NCBI RefSeq assembly: GCF_014066305.1
Contig: NW_023501175.1
Location: 1 to 57,158, forward strand
Source: Letharia columbiana
Lineage: Eukaryota > Ascomycota > Lecanoromycetes > Lecanorales > Parmeliaceae
Direction: 5' to 3'
Length of the DNA stretch: 57,158 nt
The stretch's first letter is position 1, and each line of letters starts with the position of its first letter. Below are positions 34,561-47,347 of this stretch, in pieces. Under the pieces are notes generated by a model that saw nothing but the letters and a program-made list of their open reading frames with translations, had not been told where the DNA came from and searched no databases. The translations under genes were made by a program, and so were the position numbers.

Positions 34561-35356
34561 TCTATAGACTTAATCTTCTAATTATTTAAAAGATTTATTT
34601 TATTATTTTTATTATAATACTCGAGTCTATATCTAAAAGAAAAGATTTTTATTATTAATCTTATAAAAAAGAATAAGTTTTTATATTTAATTAGAAGAAG
34701 CTTATAATTAAGAATTATTATAAGATTTAAAAATTAGCTAATCGATATATTAGTCGACCTTCAAATCGAGAAAATAAAGATAAAAAAGATATTATAGAAT
34801 ACCTAATAAAATAGAAGAATTAAAAAAAGGCCTATAATATATAATATAAAATTAAGAATTTAAAGAATATAAAGGATTTAATTTATAACTATAATTCGAA
34901 ATACAAAAAACGCTCGTAAAGAAAGTATTAAAAAAGGAAATCTTAGAATCTCTATATAAGTTAATAGCGTGAAAATTATTTCTTACGCTATTAATATATT
35001 ATTAAACTAAATATTAAATAAAGTATAATTTTTAAACTTTATTAAGCCGCTAGATTATAAATATAATTTACTTTATTAACTTATATTTTCTAATATATTA
35101 TTATATAGAAGCTCAGATTCGAAAATTTCGGGAATCTCGAAAATTTTGAGAATTTCGAAAGACTTTATAACTTATAATCGCGAAGTAAAGTAACTTAATT
35201 AGTCTTTTAGATCGCGAAGTAAAATAACTTAACTAGCCTCTTATTTCTTTTCTTTATCTTATTATATTTTCTTTTAACACTTTATAATTAAATATAACTC
35301 TACTTCTCGAAAAAAGACTTTTTATAATTTTAATAATTCCTAAACTATTCCTGCTC

Positions 35357-37363
<2,007 letters not shown>

Positions 37364-37827
37364 AGTAATGGAGACAGATTACTTGGACATGAGATGACGC
37401 AAAGAGACAGAGTGATGTCTGACCTGCAGCCTGGAAGGAGTGAGAATTCGGCGCCGAGAAGGGAGAGTTCTCGAACCAGCTCTCGAGGACGTACTCACGG
37501 TACCTGGCCCTGACCCGCCATGCACTGACCCGCCACTACCGCGAGGGGCTGGTAGAGTACCTCGAGTATCAACAACGGCGACTAGCCCATGCTTTGTCCC
37601 AATTGCCTGGATCTGCGATTGGGTTCATGCCAGTCATGCGGTTCTGTGAGCTGAGAAGGCCTGTTCCACTATGATGGAGATGGATAGAAAGGCTCCACGC
37701 TAGCTTAGTCATGCTCAAAATGCTTGGCATCTGAGTCTGACGCGCAGAGATGTTGATTATCCTTCTCTTCCTCATATTCCATACCAGCAGAGTTTTCAGT
37801 GACAAAATAGCAATCCATCTGTTCAAT
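37364..37827. other. Spacer between pseudogene and TIR element
   Basis: No gene. It includes gacaaaatag (37801..37810), whose near-complement lies at about 38320-38330, so the inverted-repeat structure of the next element may extend outward. Confidence 0.4.
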
Positions 37828-37900
37828 GGGAGTTTCAGACCACTTTTTTTATTGGTGGCAAATCGCTCATTTTCCCACGATCTGAAAAATCCACGCCATC

Positions 37901-37930
37901 CACCAATGCTACCCTGGGGTAGCATTGGTG
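37901..37930. repeat. Perfect 14-bp-arm palindrome
   Basis: caccaatgctaccc is followed after 2 bases by its exact complement. It could form a hairpin; it lies inside the TIR element. Confidence 0.85.
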
Positions 37931-38177
37931 AAGAAAATCGGCCCATTTGGTGGATTTCTCGTGTCGATATTCTACATCTCGTAGCAAATCTATTCAATTA
38001 GAAGGCCTTCCTTCTTACCACTACTACTATTACCTCCCATTGCTACTGTTACCTCCCATTGCTATCACCTCCCACACGTCTACGTCTTTCCTACCGTCGC
38101 TCCTACCGTCGTTCCTACCACGCCGTCGCGGAATCCCCCCCCCCTCAATGGCGCGAAAGAAAGCCCTTACGGGTAAG

Positions 38178-38200
38178 TTAGGGTTAGGGTTAACCCCTAA
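38178..38200. repeat. Short interstitial telomere-like motif
   Basis: Two and a half TTAGGG units followed immediately by ACCCCTAA, i.e. a small inverted telomere-like junction. Known: TTAGGG is the usual telomere unit in filamentous fungi. It is too short to prove a former telomere. Confidence 0.5.
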
Positions 38201-38662
38201 GGATTAGATACGGGGAAGATTACACGGTTTTCTCGGGCAATGACTAAGCGGATTTATCACAAATCCACCAAAGAAGCCTATTTGGTAGTGGGGGTGTTCA
38301 GACCAATTCAGACCAATCCATTTTGTCATAGCTGAAAGTCTGAATATTCCACGATTCCACAGCAAAAAAAAAAGTGGTCTGAAACTCCCTAATGTAAATT
38401 CCCTCGGCTGCTAACTTTGCGACATCCTCATTGGCCAAAGGTGTCCGGAAAAATTGTCGATTGTGGTATTATATCGGCCGGAATATTCAGGTGCAGTGGT
38501 GAGCGAAGCATAAGTAATCTCAGGTGCCATAAGTATCTTGCTTTACTTGTCCACCTCGTGCTGAATCTCTCGTATGCCAGCACGAGGCTAGCTGCATGCT
38601 CTCCACAACCTGCAATGGCCCTGTTGGTCTCTAGAGTCTGTGTCAAGTTGGAAGTATTGTTT

Positions 38663-39333
38663 TCAATTATCATCCAGGTTTGCTAGTAGACGGTGATGGT
38701 GTGCGTCAACTACCTCCTCCATCTCCCTCTGCGTTGCATGACTTCTCTTCGTCCGGGAGCGAACGATTAGGAACACTTTCTCATTCATCTCTCCACTCTT
38801 ATTGGTCTGGGTTTCGAGATCATACACTGCTTTCTGCCATCTTGCTTGAGCGTTCTCCATCTCTCGAGGATTTTCTCCCTTTACTGGAATCACCACTTCA
38901 ATCCGTTCCGCTGCTGCTGTCATGATCTCCAGGCAAGCCTGCGAGACTAGTTGCGAAGATGTCTACGGTTGAGACGACGAGATGCGCCCCAGATGAAAAG
39001 AGGCCCGTATGCGGTAGCATTGTTCCCCAAGTCAATGGAGTCGATGCTGCCCTTCCCGTTCTGCTACGGTAGCACTAATCTTGCGACCGATCTCAAGAAA
39101 ATTGGGGTCAGCGAGTCTTTGGTGGGAGTACGTACTTTCCGAGTCCATATTCCTCTTCGGGCCCAAGTGTTGGGCCTCAAGACATGTCCTGCCGGTCTTA
39201 AATCTCGAAATGTCTTCCGTGGTTCGACAACCCCCCTCACATACGCAATCCTGACAGCGATGTTGTAATCCAGCGACTTTGTCATGATACTTGCTCTGGT
39301 ACGATCTCTTGAAAATGGAGCATGATTTGCCAT
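38663..39333 (-). CDS. Hypothetical small protein, three putative exons
   Basis: A splice model keeps frame: exons 39333..39136, 39063..38967 and 38916..38663 (182 aa), with introns of 72 nt (gtacgt...ccgtag, branch gctgacc) and 50 nt (gtagac...gacag). The C-terminus is charged and helical (NPREMENAQARWQKAVYDLE). No domain recognised. It lies between two pseudogenes and a TIR element, so it may itself be a remnant. Expression evidence would be needed to trust it. Confidence 0.3.
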
Positions 39334-39445
39334 CTCTGTCCTGACAAATCACAGCTTGCATCCTACGGCGCTTCTGCATTGGTCTTCGTCGGTGCGTTCT
39401 AGTCCTCCCTTCTGTCGACTTTATTGATTGGTACAGATGCTCAAC

Positions 39446-39930
39446 ATGGCGTTGGCCATCATTTCCAAACCATCAGAGCAAGCGATCTCACAATGCTTTC
39501 CCAGGAGAGCCCCTCACCATCCTCCTCCAAGGTGGAGATGACAACAGCCCAAGACCATTGTCTGCTACAAAATCCCCTACGCCGTGACAATAACCCCAAT
39601 CAAGCTCTCCATCCTCTTCTTCTACCAATGACTTTTCGGTGTCCCCAAAACATTCAAGAAAACGCGTCTGGGTCTTCTGGGCTATCGTCGTATCCTGGTG
39701 TACCGCTTCCGTCTTCGCTACCATCTTCCACTGCCTTCCCTTCAAAGCGGCCTGGACCAAACCCGTACCGTGGCGCCAAGTGCATCAACGGCAATGCCTA
39801 CCTTACAGCCACCTGTGCCTCCAATGTAACAATCGACTCTATGGTACCTACATCTCGGAGCCGATTCTTCCTATTTGGTGATGGAGTTGGGTCGCTAGAC
39901 ATGTTTCGGGAGCAAGAACATGTTCTACTC
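39446..39930 (+). pseudogene. Rhodopsin-domain integral membrane protein pseudogene
   Basis: Fragments of the fungal seven-TM family appear in order but in different frames: YAVTITPIKLSILFFYQ then stop, LFGVPKTFK (about 39563-39660); VFWAIVVSWCTASVFATIFH and LPFKAAWTKP (about 39666-39770); and CINGNAYLTATCASNVTID (about 39780-39840). At least two frame changes and one in-frame TGA. Known: these proteins resemble Pth11-like/rhodopsin-domain (PF20684) membrane proteins of Pezizomycotina. Only TM helices 3-5 or so remain; N- and C-terminal parts are absent or unreadable. Confidence 0.75.
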
Positions 39931-40398
39931 TGTCTTGCAACTCCATTCCCACCTCGAAAATAAGCAACCCTGACTCCGAAATCTGCGCAGATCCTCATCC
40001 AACCGATTTGGGAACAGGATTTGGAACGGCCCGTTCGGCATGCTGGTCACGCTGTCTGAGGAAAGGTGTTCGGCTGAGTTGGGCTGGGGTGTTAAAAATT
40101 GGGATCGGACATGGAGTTATGAGTAATGTACAAAGGGAAAAGAAAGGTGGGATCGATCAAGGTTTGGGCTTACTTGGGATACCGAAAGATGATGTCGATT
40201 CGTCCAATGGAAGGGGGGCGTCCTGATGAGTCTCGGACCCGCTGCTGGATTTCACCTGGAAATATAGTGCGGATACCTGACGACTCCATGTATATTCTTT
40301 GTATACCATGCCGTACTCACGCAGCCCTTGATCTCTCCTGCTTACTTCCTAGCACACCAAAGATGCCATCCTCCCATACACATTTCCAAACCCCACCG
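39931..40398. other. Intergenic / decayed tail of the rhodopsin pseudogene
   Basis: Possibly further eroded pseudogene text up to about 40110, then the 3' flank of MMM1. No intact gene. Confidence 0.4.
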
Positions 40399-41754
40399 TC
40401 AATTCACCATCATGCCAGGCATGCTCCCGGGCATATTCTCATATGTCCTATTCCTCCACCTCAGTCCCTCTTCAAACCCACTAGCATCGACCGCTCCACC
40501 GCTCCCTTCCTCCCGTTCTCTTCTCTCCCCGTCTCTCCTTCTCTCCTCTTCTACCTCTTTCCTAGCCTCCTCCCTCACGTCCCTCATCACATCCTTCGGC
40601 ACGGCTTCCTCATCGTCCGCAGATCCAGGACCCCGCGTGTTCCTTTTCCTCGGCCATAGACTTGGCAGGACGACTTGCTGCACCCTTGGCTCAACGCAGC
40701 GCTCGTCGATCCAGGCGTGCAGTCGGCTCTCGACTAGTTGTGCGATTTTGGGGATGTCCTGCAGGCGGGATCGTGAGCCGACTAGGGAGCGCACGCTTAG
40801 ATCGAGGCGGTAGTCTGGGAGGAACGAGAAAGCGAGGGTCGTAGGTGTGATCGAAGGTGGCTGGTGCGGTGCGCCGGACGGAGTGCTGGCGGGCGTAGGA
40901 TGCGAGGGCAGGAAGGATATTGACAGTGTGCCTGAGAAGCGGACGACCGAAACGGCCAGCGCAACGGGCAAGACAGCGGTGAGCGGCTTAGGATAGTTGA
41001 GTATAATCTTCGTCTCGACCCCCAATGTAATAAAATCGCTCAAATCCACATCCATCCTCGCCTGCAACCTCGGCCCCTCAGGCCCATTCGTATCACCATC
41101 ATCCACGGGATGCACCCGACAATTGCTCAGAATCGGGAACTCCTCCCCCAGACTGATCTCCGTAACTTTGATATCCGACAAAAAGCCCGGTTTCTGCTGC
41201 CCGTTCAGAATCCCGGTCAAAGATTCCAAAATCGCGTCGTCGTCATGCGCATCATTCCTGAACTGCGCGATCGTCTGCGCAATCAGGACGTTAAACCAAT
41301 CCAGACTCTCCTGTTGGTGGGAATGGACATTGTAATACGTCTTCGAGAGGATCGTAGCGGTCGTCAGTCTCGGCGGAGGCCGTAGGACGTGGGAGGCGGA
41401 GCGTTGGCTGTTGAGCTTGTGGGGGCTGGACGAGGAGGAAGTGTGAGAGACGGAGCGGCTGCGATCTCGACGTGCGAGGGCGCGTGCTGAGGCTGTGGTT
41501 TCGGGGGAAGGGGGGTCGCCGAAGATGAAGAATTTGATGAAGCAGCCGATCAAGATCACGACGGAAAGTTGGCCGAGTAGGAAACCTTGTGTGAATGAAA
41601 GACTGAGGACATATCAGCAAACTGTAGCCCTTATTCGGTGTTCTAAGAGCTCACGAGGACTGCTGTGGTGGGACCTGCGGAGTAGCATCTGGAGTGGTGT
41701 CAGTCACTCCGCTCGGAGATGAAAAGGCTTGCACGTACGTTGAAGGCTACTCAT
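40399..41754 (-). CDS. MMM1: Mmm1, maintenance of mitochondrial morphology protein (ERMES subunit)
   Basis: Exons 41754..41739 (16 nt), 41688..41655 (34 nt) and 41602..40399; introns of 50 and 52 nt with gactgac and gctgat branches; 417 aa. Seen: a short N-terminus, then [20 protein letters not shown] (single TM), a basic Ser-rich linker, [46 protein letters not shown] and [16 protein letters not shown]. These are the SMP domain and diagnostic Mmm1 blocks. Known: Mmm1 is the ER-anchored subunit of ERMES, tethering ER to mitochondria and moving phospholipids with Mdm12. The C-terminal tail is Arg/Glu-rich. The tiny first exons explain why the start is easily missed. Confidence 0.93.
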
Positions 41755-42272
41755 GCTATCGAAGAGCGGTGGAGTATGCTAGATCTGCACCCATGATAGA
41801 TCCTCTGTGATTGAGAGTAGACGACGGGGGTTGTTGAAGTGAACGGGAAGAAAGGCAACTTCTAATTTCTAGCTCTTGAGCGCCAAGACTTTATATATCT
41901 CGACTTCGATATAATTAGAGCTGTCCCTTTTGAGCGCCTAAGTGTCTACTCATCTAGAGGTAGATCTGTCTACACCTAGTAAGACCGGAAAACTGCAAAC
42001 TGGTCAATTCTATTATTCTAATTTGAAAGATGCCTTGAAACATCTTAATAGATACACTGAATAGGAGCATTCATCGTATACCAGAGACTCCTTGTCACAA
42101 TGTAAATAACCAGGCATCGGCCAATGCGTATGAAGGATAGCTATCCAGCAGCTCTGGTCATCAAATATCAATTCTACACCCAACGCCCTGCTCCTTGAAT
42201 ATTCTCTTAAAACCACCTTTTGCTCTTCGTACACTCCCGCATTAGTCGTCCGCGGTACTTGGACAGGTCGAT
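41755..42272. other. Intergenic
   Basis: 518 bases between the MMM1 start and the transporter 3' end. AT-rich near 41870-42000. No gene. Confidence 0.5.
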
Positions 42273-43602
42273 TTAAGATTTGAATGAGTCCCTAGCGCTC
42301 TGCATGCTCGCACTCATTGGCGCTGGGTTGGTAGTCGGTAGTCCCCCTCCCATCTTGGCTTTCGCCGATTGCTTGACCTTTGCGAGCGCATACACGATGC
42401 CGCTAATGAACCCGACAGCGATAGCAGAGACAGATGGAATTGTGAGGGGGGCGTCAAAGAATATAAGGCCGCTGAGCGCAATAGGCAATTTGTTGAGAGC
42501 GCCGACCATGGAGTATGTGGTCGACGAAGTGACGCGAACACACCAAGCCGAGGTGTATGAGATGAAAACTGAGGAAAGACCGGAGAATACCATGGCTGCA
42601 ATGATGTTGTTGCGCGACTCAACTGGGAAATTCTTCGCCACGTTCTCGGAAGACCAATTTTCGATGAAGACGGAAGCGAGGAAGAGGATGGGAATTGAGA
42701 GGACGTTGTTGTAGAACATAGCTGCGAATCAAATTAGCAACTTGGCCACAACGGATGTGAGATGTCCCATACTGTCAAAATCTTTGAAGTTCGTCAATTT
42801 GATCCGCTTTCGCATACCAAGCACATAGGCTGCGCTGCAAATACAATTCAACATCATCCACATGTATCCAGCATTGAGCGTTGAGATCCTCGCCGAAGCT
42901 TCGTCGCTTGCGTGCCCAAAGTTTTGCAGCGCGTGTTGGATATCTGCCCAAGCCGCAATGACCGAGCTAAGAACCATCAAGCCAAAAGAGAAGAGAGACA
43001 TTCCGGTGACGGAGCCGCCGAACCATAGCACCTCACCATAGGCAATGAGGATGATGGTCAAGTTCTTGAAGATGGTGTAGACGGGAATTGATAGAAATTG
43101 GAGTGCCTTGGTGCTGGTGTATATCATCACAATGAGTGATAGGGATACAGGAAACCCTAGAAAGCTGTCAATTGCTGATATGCCAGACCTGACACCTGGG
43201 AGAGCCCACATTTCCTGGCCTCGTCGGAATTGAAGTCTCGATACGTAATAACTCCAAAAGTTTTACAAGTCTGAATAGCAATCACGCAAACCACAGACTA
43301 AGTACCCATCAGCACAACGTCTCCCCAACCCCTCCCATGCTGCCACTCACTTGAACGCAAAGCAGAAAGAAGTTCAAATTGAACGACCCCGAAAGCACGA
43401 ACTTGTTCGTTACAGTCATCAAGATTGAGGAAGCACAGTAGCTGAGGACGGGAAACACAGGATTGTTCGCGACTGCTGCAATCGGCGCTGCTCCTCCCGT
43501 AGGAGTCTTGGGACCAGGAGACCTTGGTGGTGAATGGTAGCCGCGCTCCGTTTTCTCGTCCATATCGATGACCGTATCATCCCTCTTCTTGAAGTCGGCC
43601 AT
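42273..43602 (-). CDS. VRG4: GDP-mannose transporter (Golgi)
   Basis: Exons 43602..43351, 43297..43210, 43156..42773 and 42721..42273 (390 aa), with introns of 53, 53 and 51 nt; every junction restores family sequence (for example [17 protein letters not shown] and [14 protein letters not shown]). Seen: multiple TM helices, [32 protein letters not shown], and [16 protein letters not shown] containing the GALNK substrate-binding motif. Known: Vrg4/GmtA imports GDP-mannose into the Golgi lumen in exchange for GMP, supplying protein and lipid mannosylation. It shares an upstream region with the divergent Plp1-like gene. Family and substrate are secure by motif. Confidence 0.95.
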
Positions 43603-44201
43603 GGCTGCTTGCCGGCAGGCGTCGGAAGTGAGGAGAGATGGCTGCTGAGGTTGACGAATGGAGGGTACGCAAGCTTCTGTTGAGTCGAGTATTGGCGCAG
43701 AGGGTTCAAGATGTCGGAACGATAGTGTGTCAGCAAAGGCTGTTGTTTATAATGACAGCCAAGCTCCCGACGAATGTCTTTGGATGCTGATGTGTGTCGG
43801 TGATATGTTGTGGAACCTTGAAAATTATGTTGCTGGTGGCTTTTACGGGCTACAGTACGAAACGCTAAAAATGGACTAACGCAAGGGGTCCACATCAGCC
43901 CTGTGTGCTTGGCGCGACAAGCCATCAGAAATGTACCCCCCAATAATTTTCTATTTCTTTTTGTACTTACCTGGATCGAACGGGTGAGCTTTAGAACCTG
44001 AGAGCTAATAAGGGGAGATTTCGGGGTACATTTCATATTGCTTGGCAGAAACATCTCACGAGTCTAGGGCGGTGCGCACAGTGGCTTGGATTGCTAGAAT
44101 ACTTTAGGGTATGTTCCCAAAGCAGTAGGCAGATGGTCTCTGGGACAAAATAACCAGCTCCCGAGCCCATCCGCCCTAACACCCCTGCTCCAAAAGCCAA
44201 C
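43603..44201. promoter_or_regulatory. Bidirectional promoter region
   Basis: 599 bases between divergent starts of the GDP-mannose transporter and the Plp1-like gene. It holds both promoters. No individual site can be assigned with confidence. Confidence 0.5.
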
Positions 44202-44813
44202 ATGACCGCCTCGGACGACGAAGACGCCCTCCTCGAATCCCTCGAAAACGACACGGAAAACGACCCCTCGCTCGCCCATCTCCGTGAAGCCCGCATCCAG
44301 CAACTGGCCTCGGAGCTCAAGGAATCCAAACGACTGCGCAGCGAAGGCTTCGGCAGCTATGACCAAATCAAAGACGAGAAACGTCTCATGGAAATCACGA
44401 CTTCCACGGAATACTGTGTCGTGCACTTCTACAAACCGGATTTCAACCGCTGCAGGATCATGGATGGTCACCTTTCCGCCCTCGCTCCCGTCCACCTCTC
44501 GACCAGGTTCGTGCGAATCGACGTCGAGCATGCGCCGTTCCTGGTTACAAAATTGAACGTCAAGGTCCTGCCGTGTGTGATCGCCTTCGTTGCTGGTGTG
44601 AGTGCGGACCGCATCGTTGGGTTTGAAGGGGTCGGTTATAGCAAGGACACGTTCAAGACGGGGGATCTGGAAAAGAGGTTGGTGGGCGCCGGGGTTCTGG
44701 AGAAGGTGAAAGGAGCTGGGGATGCTAGGGTGGGCGAGGTCTTGAATAAGAGTCATAAAAAGCAAAGGATTGGTGGGAATGGTGATGAAGACGACGACGA
44801 CGAATGGGATTGA
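44202..44813 (+). CDS. PLP1: Phosducin-like/thioredoxin-fold protein (Plp1/TXNDC9 type)
   Basis: Intronless, 203 aa, ATG 44202. Seen: a helical N-terminal segment (REARIQQLASELKESKRL), then a thioredoxin fold with CVVHFYKPDFNRCRIMDGHL in place of the CxxC redox site, and VDVEHAPFLVTKLNVKVLPC followed by VIAFVAG, with an acidic tail (GDEDDDDEWD). Known: Plp1/TXNDC9 proteins are co-chaperones that modulate CCT-assisted folding of tubulin and actin. The redox cysteine pair is absent, as in the family. Cytosolic. Confidence 0.88.
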   Translation: MTASDDEDALLESLENDTENDPSLAHLREARIQQLASELKESKRLRSEGFGSYDQIKDEKRLMEITTSTEYCVVHFYKPDFNRCRIMDGHLSALAPVHLSTRFVRIDVEHAPFLVTKLNVKVLPCVIAFVAGVSADRIVGFEGVGYSKDTFKTGDLEKRLVGAGVLEKVKGAGDARVGEVLNKSHKKQRIGGNGDEDDDDEWD

Positions 44814-45632
44814 GGGCGATGCGAAGAAAGAGTAGTGAAGGCCGTGTCGACGGATGAGGCAAATGTCGAGTATGGCTCGGATCATACTACACGCTGTGCA
44901 TTGGCAGCTAAGCGTGATGGAAGCAACGCTGAAGCGGAAGCCTTCTCAAGTCCTGGTTCTCGCAGATGGATCTGCGTGGCAGGCTTGTTGGCAGGGAGCA
45001 AGATGTATGAAGAAGTATGAGCATGCATATACAGAAGCTGAGCTTTGGCCTGGTGTGGAGACTGGAGGAGTAGTGATACAATAGTGGCTGAGAAGGTAGA
45101 AGGGCTGAGTATGGAGGTGACCTTTCCAGAGTCTTCAGCGGACACATCGACGCGCTGTTCTGCTTGCACGCCATACTCGTTCATTGACACACTGTGCAAC
45201 AATATCAGTACTACTGAGAGCCTCCAAATCCAAGCCATAGAGAATCGATAAAATTCTACTGTATTGCGTATGCAAACACATCCGTAAACTGACACATGCT
45301 CAAGCCCTTCTATCCTTCCTTGAGCGAACCAGCCATGGAATTCTCGCGCTCGAAGTCGTCACCATTCGACTCAACATGATGTGTACGTAATGATACAAAA
45401 GAAATGGGGGGCCGTGAACCTCAAGCGTGCAGAGAGCCCTCGTCTTGCGCAATCTGCGCAACTGTAATGCGAGACGCTCGGTTTTTTCCAAACCATGGCT
45501 GAACCTTCATTTGGATCAAGTGTTGAACGACGCCGGTTGTTGCCTAAATATGCGCAAACTTTTGTTGCCATGTCCAAATTCCTGCGTCCTGGGATGGGGG
45601 ATAGTATATCTTCCGTGGTGGCGGCCTGGAGC
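44814..45632. other. Tail-to-tail intergenic region
   Basis: 819 bases; no domain-bearing ORF on either strand. It contains the 3' UTRs of the Plp1-like and Knr4 genes. Confidence 0.5.
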
Positions 45633-47347
45633 TCAGATTTCAACGCTTTTCATGTCATCGACACCATCAACCCCAAGGCCTTTTAGCGCTGACTTGGTCT
45701 GTATGTCTTTGTTCGTCGCGTTGCTTAGCACACCAGACATGTCGGCCTCCATCGCTTGGCCCAGAGGCGCTTGTTTATAGCCGTCGTTTGGGCCAGTAGG
45801 ACTTCCAATCTCGACTAGATTCCCATTGCGCTCGCTAGCTGCAGTGTTCTGAGCAAAGATATCTCTATTGGCGTCACCGCCAGTGTGAATCTTTGGTGCT
45901 GCATTCTCTTCTGTCACTTGAGCCAGAGGGCTGGGTTTTCCAACAGCGCCACGGGGACTTTGAGTATGGGTCGGCCCACGATGAGGAAACCTTTGTGGTG
46001 AGCGTCCTCTTTCTTCAGTCGGACTTCCGTACGGAGATCCAGTATTAGCGGTGCCATTGGCGTTGGTACCTGGTCCAGAACCCGGCCTTCTTCGAGGGCC
46101 CTTTCGACCATACTTCTGATCCATTCTCCAGCGCAGTATATTCAGATATGCTGGCTCGACAGTGGCGGTCTTGAATTCCCGAAGCTTAAGCTCCTGTGTC
46201 TCCTCGTCGACAAAAACCTTTTCACTACTCATGTCATCTGCTACTGTTGCGAGAAAAGCGGCCCATGATCGAGCAACAACATACTTGCAGTCGTAGTCTC
46301 GGCCGAAGATGATGATCTGACCCCATTTCCCAACGGGTCCGGGCGCAAGATCGACCGCAAGGTTATTACCGCCCCAATCACGAGCCAATGGAATCCATCC
46401 GGGATGGGCGTAAGCTTTTGAATAGCTCTAGATGGCTGTGAGTCTTGTTTGTCGAGGAGCTCTTGTCGCCAAAACGGGTTGGTTGCTTGTTGTGAAACTG
46501 GAACTGGTGCTGAAACCGAGGATGAGGATGCTCCACCGAAGGCTTTTGGCGGGAACTGCGTCTGATTGGTTGACGGGCTTGTGAGATATTCCTCATTGAC
46601 TACCCGCCAATTCTTCCACTCTTGAACAATCTCCTCACAGTCGAGAAGCATGCAGCCGAAGATAATGCCAGTGGGTCTCCCACCTCTCTCTTGCCCATCA
46701 TGTACTTGTAGAGATTCGCGTACTTCCATGGGTAAAGAGCAGTCAAGCTCATGCTCAAGCTCGTTGACATCATTCTGAGTGCATCCTTCAGAGAGCTGGT
46801 CGTAGAGTTCTTCGTAATTCTCCTCAGCCCATCGATCAATCTTTTTCCAAGAATGGGCTGCTGGTGGGGGTGGGGGGAGGCCTTCTTGGAAGCTTTGCAT
46901 TTGTATTTCTCCCGGTGTTACGCTGTCGAAAGGATTGGGTTCGTTTGATTGTTGTCGTTTTAATGCCATGTTTGACCGCATGCCAGGCAAGTAAGGAGAA
47001 GTGGGTGACTGAAGAGGACCCGCGCCAGGACTGCCTGGTGCGCGTGCGTCGCCATTTTGTAGAGCTGGCGTAAATTGCGCGGAGGTATCATCGCCGTACG
47101 GTGAGCTCAGGTCTGGACGAGATTCTACGGCGCTGGTGGCCACTGATGTAAGGGGAGCATGACGGCTTTGGTTAAGAGGCATATGCTGGCCCGTGCGGTA
47201 GGGAGAGTCGTGGGACGCATGGCGGTCACTGGAGATCATTGTATGCCAAAAAGAGCGGAACATTCCTCCAAAGCTATCCGGGCTACAGATCAGTAAGGCA
47301 ATTGCTGTGTAGACGAAAAGGGAAGGGAATAGAGCTTACGAAGGCAT
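45633..47347 (-). CDS. KNR4: Knr4/Smi1 cell-wall (glucan) synthesis regulator, with a one-base frameshift
   Basis: Exon 1 47347..47340 (ATG CCT TC), intron 47339..47283 (57 nt), exon 2 47282..45633. N-terminus has SFWHTMISSDRHASHDSPYR; the SMI1/KNR4 domain spans about residues 115-330, including EHELDCSLPMEVRESLQVHD, GIIFGCMLLD, WIPLARDWGGNNLAVDLAPG and WGQIIIFGRDYDCKYVVA; a disordered C-terminus follows. At about 46414-46419 one base (a G after CAAAA) is missing. With it the total becomes 1659 nt (552 aa) and the family sequence AIQKAYAHPGWIP reads through. Known: Knr4/Smi1 coordinates cell-wall synthesis with Slt2 MAPK and calcineurin signalling. In a conserved gene with one lesion, a sequencing indel is more likely than loss. 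Confidence 0.88.

Larger units (their letters stand above)
27591..35345 (+). mobile_element. RIP-degraded Ty3/gypsy LTR retrotransposon relic
   Basis: About 7.7 kb of extremely AT-rich DNA in which ca and tg dinucleotides are nearly absent while cg, ct and tc survive. This is the product expected when CpA is mutated to TpA on both strands by RIP. Plus-strand frames, ignoring stops, keep the Ty3/gypsy order: reverse transcriptase (about 32060-32600), RNase H (about 33100-33290), and integrase zinc-finger and core (about 33640-34560). Gag and protease presumably lie at about 28500-31900 but are unreadable. Clear LTRs, a primer-binding site and target duplications could not be found, so the ends are set by composition. 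More than one element may be present. Confidence 0.85.
37828..38389. mobile_element. Candidate TIR element (MITE or fold-back), 562 bp
   Basis: Left arm 37828..37850 and right arm 38367..38389 are exact 23-bp inverted copies beginning GGGAGTTTCAGACCAC. A second perfect inverted pair (tttggtggattt at 37946..37957 and aaatccaccaaa at 38261..38272) lies inside, plus a palindrome at 37901..37930. No transposase ORF. AAT lies next to both ends but one base out of register on the right, so the target duplication is unclear. Confidence 0.65.

Noticed and set aside
34700..34860. Chromodomain at the end of the gypsy integrase
   Set aside because: Basic charged text is present but no readable chromodomain motif after RIP.
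44033..44885. Long minus-strand ORFs opposite the Plp1-like gene
   Set aside because: Shadows of the intact thioredoxin-fold reading frame.
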